A stretch of 64,000 nt of DNA, from the NCBI RefSeq assembly GCF_900114245.1, contig NZ_FOSK01000006.1, positions 1 to 64,000 on the forward strand. The letters are read 5' to 3'. The notes under the pieces are model-generated. The model was given only the letters and a program-made list of their open reading frames with translations. It searched no databases and was not told where the DNA came from. A program made the position numbers and the translations under genes. Positions 53,543 to 61,423 of this stretch are shown piece after piece. This DNA is from Pseudovibrio ascidiaceicola (GTDB lineage Bacteria > Pseudomonadota > Alphaproteobacteria > Rhizobiales > Stappiaceae). Numbering within the stretch: the stretch's first letter is position 1; each line of letters starts with the position of its first letter.

Positions 53543-54667
53543 TTATTGCATAGGTGGCAGTAGGGGCTGTGTTGGTTTTGGGCTCGGCAGGTTCACAAAC
53601 TGTAGTTGGCCGCTGGTTACATCGAAGTCATCAAAGCTGACGCCGTGGAGCGTCGTGTTCTCGTAGGTTTTGATGTAGTAGATCTTGTTTTCGATGTCCG
53701 CGATGGCGGACCATTGGGTGTAATCGTTGGCTTCCTGTTCTTGCTCGGTTGGAGAAATTGCCGGCCTTACAAACCCTTTGGGAATATCGAAGTTGTTCAG
53801 CACGTGCTCCATTGTCACCAGCCGGTTCTTGTTCAGCTCAGAGGCGTCAATGGTGGAGATAAAACCTAGTGCCCGGATAAATCGGGATGGCGGGGTTGGA
53901 TCACCTGGGATTCCAAGCAAGCCAGAACCCTGACCGAAGGGGGTGAGTTCCTGTCCCATAATTTCGGTTGAGCCGATGTTGAATGGGGAGAGGAACAGGT
54001 AGTTGCGGACGTTCTGGACATGCCATTCGAAGTCTGGAGAGTTGGTGAGCACGGTATAAGGATTGTCGTAGACTTTCAGCTCGCCATTTACGGGTTCGAT
54101 GACAATAGAAAAGCCTGCTGCGTCATGCAGGGTGTAGTGCAGGGGGGGGATCTCGTCCATATTCTCGTAGAAGGTTCCGACCAGAGATACCTGGTCCAAG
54201 TTGACTTTGATTTCTTCTACTGTTTTGAACGTTGAGAGCATCCAGACTAGGAAGTCTACCTGATTGATTTCCTTGGTGCGTTGCGTAGTGTCTGGTGATG
54301 GGTTCTTGTAGCCTGCAAAACCAGGGAAGTAGAGGGCGCCACCTGACAGGCCGTACTCATTCATGCCATCCACCAAGGCTGAACTGTCGAAGATACTGGC
54401 GCCGATGACTGCAATCTTTCCGGTCCAGCTGTAGCCGGGCTCATCATTGATTTGAGATTGGAACTTGTAACCGCGTGGGATGAGCCCAATTTTAGTGGGG
54501 ATCTGCTTGCCAAACTCCATCGTGCGACCATACATTTTAATGTTTTCGACGGTGGACAGGACGAAGCTGGTGCAGGCATTTGCCGCCATTGGCTGAAGAA
54601 CAAAAGCGAGCAGGGCTAAGCTGATCTTGAACAAGGCAATCGGTTTGTTGGCAAAGCGTTTGAGCAT
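53543..54667 (-). CDS. Choloylglycine hydrolase / penicillin V acylase family enzyme
   Basis: A 374-residue exported Ntn-hydrolase. Signal peptide 1-31 (ALFKISLALLAFVLQPMAANA), cleaved to expose the nucleophile Cys32. Family residues: GRTMEF (Arg and the acidic position, Glu instead of Asp), DGMNEYGLSGGALYFP, LTNSPDFEWHVQNVRNYL with the active-site Asn, and SRFIRAL with the Arg. This is the Gram-negative penicillin V acylase type, some members of which cleave long-chain N-acyl-homoserine lactones. Quorum-quenching, bile-salt or acyl-amide hydrolysis is possible. AGGAGG lies 5 bases before ATG 54667. Confidence 0.85.
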   Translation of the reverse strand: MLKRFANKPIALFKISLALLAFVLQPMAANACTSFVLSTVENIKMYGRTMEFGKQIPTKIGLIPRGYKFQSQINDEPGYSWTGKIAVIGASIFDSSALVDGMNEYGLSGGALYFPGFAGYKNPSPDTTQRTKEINQVDFLVWMLSTFKTVEEIKVNLDQVSLVGTFYENMDEIPPLHYTLHDAAGFSIVIEPVNGELKVYDNPYTVLTNSPDFEWHVQNVRNYLFLSPFNIGSTEIMGQELTPFGQGSGLLGIPGDPTPPSRFIRALGFISTIDASELNKNRLVTMEHVLNNFDIPKGFVRPAISPTEQEQEANDYTQWSAIADIENKIYYIKTYENTTLHGVSFDDFDVTSGQLQFVNLPSPKPTQPLLPPMQ

Positions 54668-54884
54668 GGGGCCTCCTGAATGAGTTCTTTTGCTTGTGAT
54701 TGTCAGCGAAGAGCACAAAGGTTCCGTTAGATGTGCCTGCTGCTTTAAGATTGGTTTTTTGGCAGTTTGGCCACTGGATGTTAATCACGGGAGTTAGCTG
54801 TGTGATTTGGTTGCGCGAAAAACCCCTGTGCGGCATAAGCCTGAGCCAAGACAAATTTTGAGAAGTATTGCTGAAAGACAGAGC

Positions 54885-55301
54885 ATGGATGAACGTTTAA
54901 GACCCTTCCTCGGAACCTGGATTCTGGATCCTGATGCATCAAGCTATGAGCAGGGTTCTGTGCCTTGGGGTGGCAGTTTGAAAATTGTCGAGAAGAATGG
55001 CGAAATCGGCTTCTTCATGAAAACCGTTGAAGGCGAAGGCGAAACCGTTGAGGCCAACTTCTCAGGCATTCCTGATGGGGAGGATCGCCCTATGCCGCAA
55101 AATCCGTTTGCGGATACGCTTTCCCTTTCTTTGAATACAGATGGTGATCTGGTTTCTGAAGCAAAGCGCGGCGGCCTAAGCATTATGGTTGCCAAGCGCG
55201 AGCTGAATGAAGACGGCTCTCAGCTTACGGTTTATCAAACTGTACACTTGCTGGATGCTGGTTCGTTTACCAACGAAGCGGTCTATATGAGAGCGCAGTG
55301 A
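54885..55301 (+). CDS. Conserved hypothetical protein (lipocalin-like pattern)
   Basis: A 138-residue soluble protein rich in strands: RPFLGTWILDPDASSYEQG at the N-terminus, then KIVEKNGEIGFFMKTVEGEG, DTLSLSLNTDGDLVSEAKR, LTVYQTVHLLDAGSFTNEAVYMR. The 'GTW.L...' opening followed by alternating strands resembles lipocalin-like or DUF-type small beta barrels. No signal peptide. The start at 54885 is chosen for its weak purine site; an ATG at 54807 in frame is unconserved. Function unknown. Confidence 0.6.
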   Translation: MDERLRPFLGTWILDPDASSYEQGSVPWGGSLKIVEKNGEIGFFMKTVEGEGETVEANFSGIPDGEDRPMPQNPFADTLSLSLNTDGDLVSEAKRGGLSIMVAKRELNEDGSQLTVYQTVHLLDAGSFTNEAVYMRAQ

Positions 55302-55374
55302 GTGGTTTAAAACTGTATTAGCCTCTCTTTGTTGAACTTGGTTGTGTGACTTAAAAAAGTAACAGGACACAACC

Positions 55375-55869
55375 ATGTTCAATCAAAATAAGCTTGCCGG
55401 AGCCTGCGCAATACTGGCGGTTTGTGGCGCATCAAGCGCCAATGCCCTAGTGTTTGATGGCATTCCTTACATGGATGACCGCAGCACCCCCCAAGCGGTG
55501 ATTGAAAGCTATTATAATGCCATTAACCGCAAGGAGTATGTGCAGGCGTATAGCTACTTCAGCACCCCACCTAAGAACTTTGAGGAGTGGAAAGAAGGGT
55601 TTCGAACAACGGAGTCCGTGCAGCTGCGCTATGGGTCTACCCAGCCAGATGCAGGTATGAGCCAGCTTTATTGGCCGCTTCCGGTAGCGATTGAAACGCA
55701 CCTTTCCGACGGGACTTCTCAGGTTTATGCTGGCTGTTATGTTTTACATATGGTGGTGCCGGGCACGATTACCGATCCGCCTTACTCGCCAATTGCGATC
55801 AACAAGGGTGAGTTGAAGCCAACGGATAAACCCTTGAGCCAGGCCCTACCCGATAAATGTGACGAGTAG
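55375..55869 (+). CDS. Secreted hypothetical protein (NTF2-like)
   Basis: A 164-residue exported protein. Signal peptide 1-24 (ACAILAVCGASSANA). The mature part contains PQAVIESYYNAINRKEYVQAYSYFSTPPKNFEEWKEGF, a pattern of NTF2-like domains in lipoprotein and secreted proteins ('SYYxAINxxxYxxAYxxW'). Two Cys late in the chain (YAGCYV, DKCDE) may pair. Role unknown. Confidence 0.68.
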   Translation: MFNQNKLAGACAILAVCGASSANALVFDGIPYMDDRSTPQAVIESYYNAINRKEYVQAYSYFSTPPKNFEEWKEGFRTTESVQLRYGSTQPDAGMSQLYWPLPVAIETHLSDGTSQVYAGCYVLHMVVPGTITDPPYSPIAINKGELKPTDKPLSQALPDKCDE

Positions 55870-55887
55870 CCGTAATTATTCATCATA

Positions 55888-56397
55888 TCAGCTTGCTGTG
55901 AAGGCTGCGGAATAAGCGACGGTGCCGGTTGGTGTCTCTCCCTCAAAGGTGTGCTGCATAAAGTACTCTGCTGGCACGTCGGGGAAGACGAGGCCTTTTG
56001 CTTGCTGAAAGCCGAAGCGACTGTAATATTCCGGCTCCCCAAGCAAAACGACACCTCTGGCACCAAGCTGCTTGATTTGCTGCATTCCCTCCACGATCAA
56101 GGCTGAGCCAAAGCCCTTGCCCTGATGTTTCGGAGCAATAGCCACCGGACCAAGGCCATACCAGCCCTTATCCTCACCATCAATGGTTACTGGAGAGAAA
56201 GCGATATGCCCTACCATGCCGCCAGCTTGCCCTCCAATGAGTGACAGTGTCAGTTCACCATTCGTGCGCAGCTGGTCAATGATCAGGTGCTCGGTTGGCT
56301 TTGCACCGGGTTCATGATGTGGATGGTTTTCAAAAACTGCGTAAACAAGATCGCGGATTGCTTCAACTTCAGATGGTAGCTCTGTGCGGATGATCAT
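55888..56397 (-). CDS. GNAT family N-acetyltransferase (YhbS-like)
   Basis: A 169-residue acetyltransferase: MIIRTELPSEVEAIRDLVYAVF, then GMVGHIAFSPV, the acetyl-CoA loop VAIAPKHQGKGFGSALI (Q-x-x-G-x-G) near 91-107, and LGEPEYYSRFGF near 120-131, which is the YhbS-subfamily mark. The acceptor is unknown. Downstream of the membrane protein gene on the same strand, 70 bases away. Confidence 0.88.
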   Translation of the reverse strand: MIIRTELPSEVEAIRDLVYAVFENHPHHEPGAKPTEHLIIDQLRTNGELTLSLIGGQAGGMVGHIAFSPVTIDGEDKGWYGLGPVAIAPKHQGKGFGSALIVEGMQQIKQLGARGVVLLGEPEYYSRFGFQQAKGLVFPDVPAEYFMQHTFEGETPTGTVAYSAAFTAS

Positions 56398-56467
56398 TGG
56401 TTTTGTCCGTTATATTCAGCTTGGCTTTTGCACCACGAAGAATGGGAAAGATGCCTGACCTGCTGGG

Positions 56468-56968
56468 CTAGAGATACCCAAACATTCTGCCGCATATCAG
56501 GACCCCGAGCCAGCTGAACAGCGAGATGAAACCGGCGGACTTGAAGCGCGGAATAGTTCCGCGGGAGTCTACCTGTGCCAAGTAGCGCCAGGGTTTGTTG
56601 AAGCGCAGAAACAACGCATTGAGTAGGGCGAGGGTGAAAAAGCCTGACTTGGCCCAGAATATAGGCGCATTGACGTATACTTGCGCTTTGACTGAGAGCA
56701 GGAAGATGCCGGTTGCGATGGCAATCAGGCCTCCCAGAAGGGCAATGCGCGTGAGAGGGCGTGCAAGGTCGTATAGCGGAATGGAGCGCCACATACCCAT
56801 CATGCGCAGGTCAAGCGGGACGAGGGAGCCAAACAACATTGCGAGCCCGACGATGTGGCCTGTGTTGATTGCCGGATAGACCCACCATGCATACTTGAAA
56901 ACCTCCGGCAGCTGAGAGCGTTCGAGATCGGCAGCAAGTGCTTGCAATTGAGTAAGGAGGTCCATCAT
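56468..56968 (-). CDS. Polytopic membrane protein (DUF2214/CopD-like)
   Basis: A 166-residue protein with four or five membrane segments: VFKYAWWVYPAINTGHIVGLAMLFGSLVPLDLRMMG, LTRIALLGGLIAIATGIFLLSV, FWAKSGFFTLALLNALFLRF, ISLFSWLGVLICGRMFGYL. The 'P-x-x-N-x-x-H-x-x-G' in TM1 is typical of the small DUF2214/CopD-like membrane group; a haem- or copper-site His may be His in NTGHIVG. ATG 56968 or 56965, with GGAAT upstream. Function unknown. Confidence 0.65.
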   Translation of the reverse strand: MMDLLTQLQALAADLERSQLPEVFKYAWWVYPAINTGHIVGLAMLFGSLVPLDLRMMGMWRSIPLYDLARPLTRIALLGGLIAIATGIFLLSVKAQVYVNAPIFWAKSGFFTLALLNALFLRFNKPWRYLAQVDSRGTIPRFKSAGFISLFSWLGVLICGRMFGYL

Positions 56969-57083
56969 TATTCCGTTGTGATTTTGATCGCTCTGTTCAA
57001 CCTGAGTGCAGACGCGATACCATGCAAGGATTGATTGGCACACTTATTCCGGTGCCCACGGTTTTATTATTCTGAGGTTGTTT

Positions 57084-57794
57084 ATGGCTGACTTTGTGCA
57101 TTTGGAATGGGGGCGAAACGCCTGCAGTGATGGTTATGCTGCGACTGTGATTGTTGATTGCCTGAGCTTCTCGACAGCGACTTCTGTAGCTTGTGGCCGA
57201 GGTGCGCTGGTCGTGCCTGTGGCTGACCGTGACCATGGGAAAGCGCTGGCTGCTGAGATTGGTGGGGTTTGTGCTGGGAAACGCAGTGAGGGTGGCTACT
57301 CATTGTCTCCACCAACGCTCATGGGGCTGACCGCTGACGATGTGTTGGTGCTGCCCAGCCCTAACGGTGCGACGCTTTCTGCTCTGCCGAGAGAAGGGCG
57401 AGTGTTTGCGGCTGCGCTTCGCAATGCTTCTGCGGTTGTGGCTTATCTGGCGGAGGTTTCCGGCAAGGTCTTATTGCTTGCTGCAGGGGAGAAGTGGCCG
57501 GATGGGAGTTTACGACCTGCTTTGGAGGACCAGTTGGCTTGTGGCGCACTTGCACATTTGCTGAATTGCCCAATGTCGTCAGAAGCCTCGTTCGCGCGAG
57601 CTGGTTATCTTTCGTGTACAGATGATTTGCATGGTGCACTAAAGGGCTGTGTGAGCGGGCAAGAGCTGACGCACCGTGGTTACACAGTTGATGTGGAGTG
57701 GGCCGCTGATCTGGATTCGGAAAGCTGCGTGCCAGAACTGCGGCAAGTTGCGCTTGGTGGGAAGCTCGTGACTGCGTTTGGGGATGTGCTTTAG
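57084..57794 (+). CDS. ComB-type 2-phosphosulfolactate phosphatase family protein
   Basis: A 236-residue ComB-family protein. VIVDCLSFSTATSVACGRGALVVPV near 23-47 matches the ComB active-site strand, LPSPNGATLSAL near 90 the phosphate loop (SPNG), and the C-terminal RQVALGGKLVTAF is usual. ComB dephosphorylates 2-phospho-3-sulfolactate in coenzyme M-like sulfonate synthesis; in bacteria lacking that route the true substrate is unclear. GAGG lies before ATG 57084. Its stop codon lies inside a long palindrome. Confidence 0.78.
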   Translation: MADFVHLEWGRNACSDGYAATVIVDCLSFSTATSVACGRGALVVPVADRDHGKALAAEIGGVCAGKRSEGGYSLSPPTLMGLTADDVLVLPSPNGATLSALPREGRVFAAALRNASAVVAYLAEVSGKVLLLAAGEKWPDGSLRPALEDQLACGALAHLLNCPMSSEASFARAGYLSCTDDLHGALKGCVSGQELTHRGYTVDVEWAADLDSESCVPELRQVALGGKLVTAFGDVL

Positions 57795-57819
57795 AGGCAT
57801 CCGTGGATGCCTCTAAAGC
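57788..57819. terminator. 32-bp perfect palindrome between convergent genes
   Basis: A 15-bp arm each side of a GT centre (57803-57804), with core AGAGGCATCC / GGATGCCTCT. It includes the stop codon of the ComB-type gene and lies 19 bases from the stop of the convergent lipoprotein gene. Probably a bidirectional transcript end, although U-runs are short. Confidence 0.6.
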
Positions 57820-57838
57820 TAGCGGATGAATGGAACTT

Positions 57839-58543
57839 CTATTTGGACTCGAAGTTGATTGTGCCGATTACATCAGAGCCCTTTGTGAAGAGATATTGAG
57901 CACCAGCATCTGAAAGTTTTACCTTGATGTTAGCGCGTTTCGTCATCGCAAGATTTACTAAAACATTTCCATATGGAGTTCCGTTTACGAAGAAGTTGCT
58001 GCCACTAAACGTGATCTGTTGAGACATATCATTATGAAGTTCGAGTGTGATTCCTGCACCGTCTTTGGACATTTTTGAGCCAGGGAGTGCATTGTCGAGT
58101 TCTTTTGCAAAGTAGTCGTAGCTTGCGCCTTTGATGAACATGACCTTCTTTATATTTGGGATTTCCTGCTCGTAAGCCACGAGCAGCCCATATGCTCCCT
58201 TAAACTCGCTTGAACCGATTTTGTCTTCCCATGAGCCGACATAAACAGGTACCCTTGCACTGAATGAAACTGTGCGATCGATACCGTCCGGAGCTTTTGC
58301 GCAACCTTTGAACTCTGCGTTTTGAAATGAGCGTTGGACAGCTGGTTCGACCTTGCCGCGAATTTTCTCACAGTCGTCTTCTGAGAATGTTCCTTTGCCC
58401 ACGAGCGTGACCGGAGCGAGGATCGGTTTGCCTTCTGTGTCTTTCGTCAAGTCACTCGCATATAGGCTAACTTCAGTCTCGTAGTTACACGCGGTTACGG
58501 TCAGGCCAATAATCAAGGCTGATAATATCTTAGAGTACTTCAT
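57839..58543 (-). CDS. Hypothetical lipoprotein (DUF7424-like)
   Basis: A 234-residue exported protein. Residues 1-19 form a lipoprotein signal with lipobox LTVTAC, Cys19 being the lipidated residue. The mature part has DDCEKIRGKVEPAVQRSF, ARVPVYVGSWE and FFVNGTPYGNVLVNLAMTKRANIKVKLSDAGAQYLF, a pattern I associate with small lipoproteins seen in phage and genomic-island contexts. More AT-rich than its neighbours. Function unknown; probably outer or inner membrane anchored. Confidence 0.65.
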   Translation of the reverse strand: MKYSKILSALIIGLTVTACNYETEVSLYASDLTKDTEGKPILAPVTLVGKGTFSEDDCEKIRGKVEPAVQRSFQNAEFKGCAKAPDGIDRTVSFSARVPVYVGSWEDKIGSSEFKGAYGLLVAYEQEIPNIKKVMFIKGASYDYFAKELDNALPGSKMSKDGAGITLELHNDMSQQITFSGSNFFVNGTPYGNVLVNLAMTKRANIKVKLSDAGAQYLFTKGSDVIGTINFESK

Positions 58544-58922
58544 TGTGTATTCTGCGTCGCCAGTTGTAGTTTGGGTTTGCTCATGACCATGCAGCTCAAG
58601 AGCAGTGATCCGGAAGATTAAATTGCGTTTAAAATATTACTAGTTGCTGCATATGATGCATGCAAGTCATGGTTGATGCGACTTTTAGGACAGCTCCAGA
58701 TTACATCTGCGGCGCAGATGACGCTTATTTTTGAGATTATGTCAGCCTTACTTCGGTGATTGTTAAGTGTTTCTCTGAAAACTGACTGAAATCCGCGGTT
58801 TCCCGGTGCGCTGGGGTGACTGATCGTTGCGCACTTTAAATTGCGTGAGATATGCCTGTTGACAAATGATGTGGTTATAGGCAGGTTCTGCGCGATCAAT
58901 TTTGAAGGTAGTGTTTAGCAGC
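58544..58922. other. Intergenic region upstream of the asd leader
   Basis: Divergent space between the lipoprotein gene and the leader peptide. TTGACA at 58859-58864 is a good -35-like hexamer on + , but no -10 at the right distance is clear. Otherwise nothing recognised. Confidence 0.4.
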
Positions 58923-59048
58923 ATGATGTTTGCGATGACCAACATGAAGAAAACCATGAAACGTGCGATGACCGCGCGCATGGCTTCTGTTGCGCTTAAA
59001 ACAACTACCAAGACAATCACCACGAAAACGACAAAGACCACCGTCTAA
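58923..59048 (+). CDS. Threonine-rich leader peptide of asd (attenuation candidate)
   Basis: A 41-codon frame ending TTTKTITTKTTKTTV-stop: ten Thr codons (four different Thr codons, ACA/ACC/ACG/ACT) among the last fifteen, with one Ile and three Lys. It lies 106 bases before asd, whose product is the branch precursor for Thr, Ile, Met and Lys. This is the design of amino-acid leader peptides such as E. coli thrL. Several in-frame ATGs (58923, 58926, 58944, 58956, 58980) could start it; none has a strong ribosome site, so the length is uncertain but the Thr run is in all versions. It lies on the antisense of a Val-rich false frame. Confidence 0.6.
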   Translation: MMFAMTNMKKTMKRAMTARMASVALKTTTKTITTKTTKTTV

Positions 59049-59064
59049 GGTGCCTCTCTTTCCC

Positions 59065-59137
59065 GCGCTCTCCCCGGGACGGAGGGCGCCAGAGGGCTCA
59101 CCGGGCGCAGTTAGCCTCCGGAAGCCAGCGGGGGAGA
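59065..59137 (+). promoter_or_regulatory. Competing hairpins between asd leader peptide and asd
   Basis: Stem A: GCGCTCTCC (59065-59073) / GGAGGGCGC (59081-59089), one G-U. Stem B shares its left side: TCTCCCC (59069-59075) / GGGGAGA (59131-59137). They cannot form together. Stem B sits 3 bases before the asd ribosome site (AAGAGGA, about 59140-59146), so translation control is more likely than a U-tract terminator, which is absent. Pairing is from reading, not folding software. Confidence 0.5.
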
Positions 59138-59154
59138 CGAAGAGGACAAAACCA

Positions 59155-60192
59155 ATGGGTTATAAGATTGCAATTGCAGGTGCTACCGGCAATGTGGGTG
59201 CGGAAATGCTGGATATTCTGGCAGAGCGTGGTTTCCCGGCTGATGAAGTGATTGCATTGGCATCTCGCCGCTCTCAGGGCAAAGAAATCTCCTTTGGTGA
59301 CAAGACGCTGAAAGTTAAAGCGATGGAGAATTTTGATTTCTCCGATGTTGATATCTGTCTCATGTCTGCCGGTGGCTCTATTGCGAAAGAGTGGGCACCA
59401 AAGATTGCTGCCAAGGGCTGTGTTGTCATCGATAACTCTTCTGCATGGCGCTATGATCAGGATGTTCCGCTGATCGTGCCTGAAGTGAACGCTGATGATA
59501 TTGTTGACTTCAAGAAGAAGAACATCATCGCGAACCCGAACTGTTCCACAGCACAGCTGGTTGTTGCACTTAAGCCAATTCACGAAAAAGCTGGCATCAA
59601 GCGCCTCGTTGTTTCCACTTACCAGTCTGTTTCTGGTGGTGGTAAAGACGCGATGGATGAGCTGTTCAACCAGACCCGCGCTGTTTTCGTAAACGACCCG
59701 ATTGAGCCTCAGCAGTTCACCAAGCGCATTGCGTTTAATGTGATCCCGCACATCGATGAGTTCATGGAAGATGGTTACACCAAGGAAGAGTGGAAGGTTC
59801 TGGCTGAGACCAAGAAGATGCTCGATCCAACCATCAAGGTAACCTGTACTGCTGTTCGCGTGCCTGTGTTTGTTGGTCATGCCGAGTCCGTGAACATGGA
59901 ACTGGATAGCCCACTTTCTCCTGAAGAAGCTCAGGACCTGCTGCGCGAAGCGCCGGGTATTCTGGTTGTCGATAAGCGTGAAGACGGCGGCTATGTCACT
60001 CCTTACGAGTGTGCTGGCGAAGATGCGACTTACGTTTCCCGTATTCGTGAAGACGCGACCGTTGAGAACGGCCTGAACATGTGGGTTGTTTCCGATAACC
60101 TGCGTAAGGGCGCAGCGCTGAACACCGTTCAGATTGCAGAGGTTCTGGTGAATCGCGGCCTTATCAAGCCAAAAGCAGAAGCTGTTGCATAA
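59155..60192 (+). CDS. asd: Aspartate-semialdehyde dehydrogenase
   Basis: A 345-residue enzyme reducing aspartyl phosphate to aspartate semialdehyde with NADPH, the shared step to Lys, Met, Thr and Ile (and diaminopimelate). MGYKIAIAGATGNVGAEML is the nucleotide-binding start; SAGGSIAKEWAPKIAAKG, NPNCSTAQLVVALKPI with catalytic Cys near 132, TYQSVSGGGKDAMDEL, RIAFNVIPHIDEF, and CTAVRVPVFVGHAESV with the active-site His. ATG 59155 has AGAGGA upstream; an in-frame extension to 58990 runs through the leader and is not coding. Downstream is a strong terminator. Confidence 0.95.
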   Translation: MGYKIAIAGATGNVGAEMLDILAERGFPADEVIALASRRSQGKEISFGDKTLKVKAMENFDFSDVDICLMSAGGSIAKEWAPKIAAKGCVVIDNSSAWRYDQDVPLIVPEVNADDIVDFKKKNIIANPNCSTAQLVVALKPIHEKAGIKRLVVSTYQSVSGGGKDAMDELFNQTRAVFVNDPIEPQQFTKRIAFNVIPHIDEFMEDGYTKEEWKVLAETKKMLDPTIKVTCTAVRVPVFVGHAESVNMELDSPLSPEEAQDLLREAPGILVVDKREDGGYVTPYECAGEDATYVSRIREDATVENGLNMWVVSDNLRKGAALNTVQIAEVLVNRGLIKPKAEAVA

Positions 60193-60218
60193 GCTTTTCA
60201 GCAATTGCTGAGATTAGG

Positions 60219-60246
60219 AAGGGCACCTTTTAGGTGCCCTTTTTTG
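60219..60246 (+). terminator. Intrinsic terminator of asd
   Basis: Stem GGGCACC / GGTGCCC, loop TTTTA, then TTTTTTT. Confidence 0.92.
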
Positions 60247-60973
60247 TTAGAGGCCACCACGTTCTCCCATGAACATCCTGCGCGGTACGTAGCGAAGATC
60301 CGGGACCCATGAATGCCTCACGGCAACGTTTCACTCGCGGTATATCGCAATTATCGTATGGGCCCCGGCTCGGGAGGGCATGACGGTGGTGGGCGCTTGC
60401 TGAAAAACTTATTCCCCTCGTGTTTTCCTCCCATATTCTGAACCTATGCCTACGTAACGGGCTGCTGGCGGAGCGACCGTCAGTTTGTCGTAGGCTGGGT
60501 TGGGCTGTTGGAAGACGTAACGCACCTTTCAGTGGTCCGGTGAACCGAACTTCAAACGTGGCCGCATGGTTTGAGGGGAAGGGCCCAGGACTATAGGGTA
60601 TCACGCGGTGATAGATCCAAGAGCACCGGCAGTAAAACCTGCTTTTGCGAAAGTGTCTATCAAAGACGGAGGAACTGTTTGGGCATGGAAACGTGTCTGG
60701 ATAAGCCACTTTCTTTCCGGGAAACCGGCTATCGTGCCTTATAGGCAAAAGAGGCGACGTTGTTCATTACAAGAAAGCCCGGGCAAGGCGATAGCTGATG
60801 CCGAAGAAACTAACTTACTCACACTGCGCAGGCACCACCTGCCGCCTTGCTCCTCCCGATCTTCGGGAAACCCAACTCTACCACCGCATGGGACGCCATG
60901 TGGTGCTACTGGTGTTTGCAGGGGTACTTTACGCTAAGGTTATGCTAAGTTTTGCCAAATTATGGGGGGGAAT
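60247..60973. other. Structured non-coding region after asd
   Basis: No credible gene although 727 bases long. Beyond the rod there are CCTACG (60451-60456) / CGTAGG (around 60490-60495) enclosing CTGGCGG / CCGTCAG with loop AGCGA; GCAGG / CCTGC near 60828-60843; CCCGA / TCGGG near 60859-60871; and ACCGCATGG / CCATGTGGT near 60883-60905. Many stems in one gap suggest one or more RNAs. I could not match RNase P, tmRNA, SRP RNA or a known riboswitch. Confidence 0.45.
60252..60394 (-). ncRNA. Candidate 6S-like rod-shaped RNA (strand uncertain)
   Basis: The segment closes on itself as a long rod. Outer stem CCACCAC (60254-60260) / GTGGTGG (60386-60392); next CTCCC (60264-60268) / GGGAG (60372-60376); then CCGGGACCCAT (60300-60310) / ATGGGCCCCGG (60358-60368) with one mismatch; and a terminal hairpin TGCC / GGCA with GCG / CGC. 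A large asymmetric bubble lies at 60272-60299 and contains a small CGC / GCG hairpin. Length about 145 nt and bubble position recall alphaproteobacterial 6S RNA; on the minus strand the hairpin would lie on the 3' side, as in 6S. I rely on structure only, so identity is a guess. Confidence 0.4.
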
Positions 60974-61423
60974 ATGCAGACACTTGAAATTAGAGCTGCG
61001 CAGTATGATGAGTTGCCTGAGGTCGCTCGTATGTACCGGTATTCGCGAGACAGATGCCTTTCATTTATACCTAGACTGCACACACCAGAAGAAGATCTTT
61101 GGTTCTTTCAGAATATTGTTTTTAAAGAGAATGAACTGACAATAGTCATGGGAGATGAGCAAATCATAGGTATGATGGCCACCAAAGATGACTGGGTAGA
61201 ACAGCTTTATCTGGATCCGCGGCACCTGCGGAAGGGCGTTGGTACAAGGCTCTTAAACCAAGCAAAAGCTCACTCTCCCGGAAATCTGAAGCTTATGTGC
61301 TTTGTCAGGAATGTGGATGCGAGAGCATTTTACGAAGCGCATGGGTTTAAGGAAGTGAAGCGGACAAGCGGTTCAGAGAATGAAGAAGGTGCGCCCGATA
61401 TTTTGTATGAGTGGAAGGCTTAG
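60974..61423 (+). CDS. GNAT family N-acetyltransferase
   Basis: A 149-residue acetyltransferase. Fold elements: LEIRAAQYDELPEVARMYRYSRD (about 4-26), NELTIVMGDEQIIGMMA, WVEQLYLDPRHLRKGVGTRLLNQA, where the acetyl-CoA loop is R-x-x-G-x-G as RKGVGT near 86-91, and CFVRNVDARAFYEAHGFKEV near 107-126. The acceptor is unknown. A GGGGGGG site precedes ATG 60974. Monocistronic; preceded by the structured non-coding region. Confidence 0.87.
   Translation: MQTLEIRAAQYDELPEVARMYRYSRDRCLSFIPRLHTPEEDLWFFQNIVFKENELTIVMGDEQIIGMMATKDDWVEQLYLDPRHLRKGVGTRLLNQAKAHSPGNLKLMCFVRNVDARAFYEAHGFKEVKRTSGSENEEGAPDILYEWKA

Noticed and set aside
58763-59041. Val-rich hydrophobic minus-strand frame (MVFVVFVVIVLVVV...)
   Set aside because: It is the antisense of the Thr-rich leader (ACC/ACG codons read as GGT/CGT/Val), with no ribosome site.
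58990-59154. Long in-frame N-terminal extension of Asd (MRLKQLPRQS...)
   Set aside because: It is basic, Pro-rich and overlaps the Thr-leader region; the conserved Asd start MGYKIAIAG with a good ribosome site is at 59155.
60230-60748. 172-codon minus-strand frame in the region after asd
   Set aside because: It crosses the asd terminator and several strong hairpins, and has an Arg/Ser/Pro-rich composition typical of a chance frame in structured DNA.
60600-60973. RNase P RNA, tmRNA or SRP RNA in the structured region
   Set aside because: The conserved cores (GAGGAAAGTCC, the tRNA-like GGTTCGA arm, GGAAGGAAGCAG) are absent on both strands.
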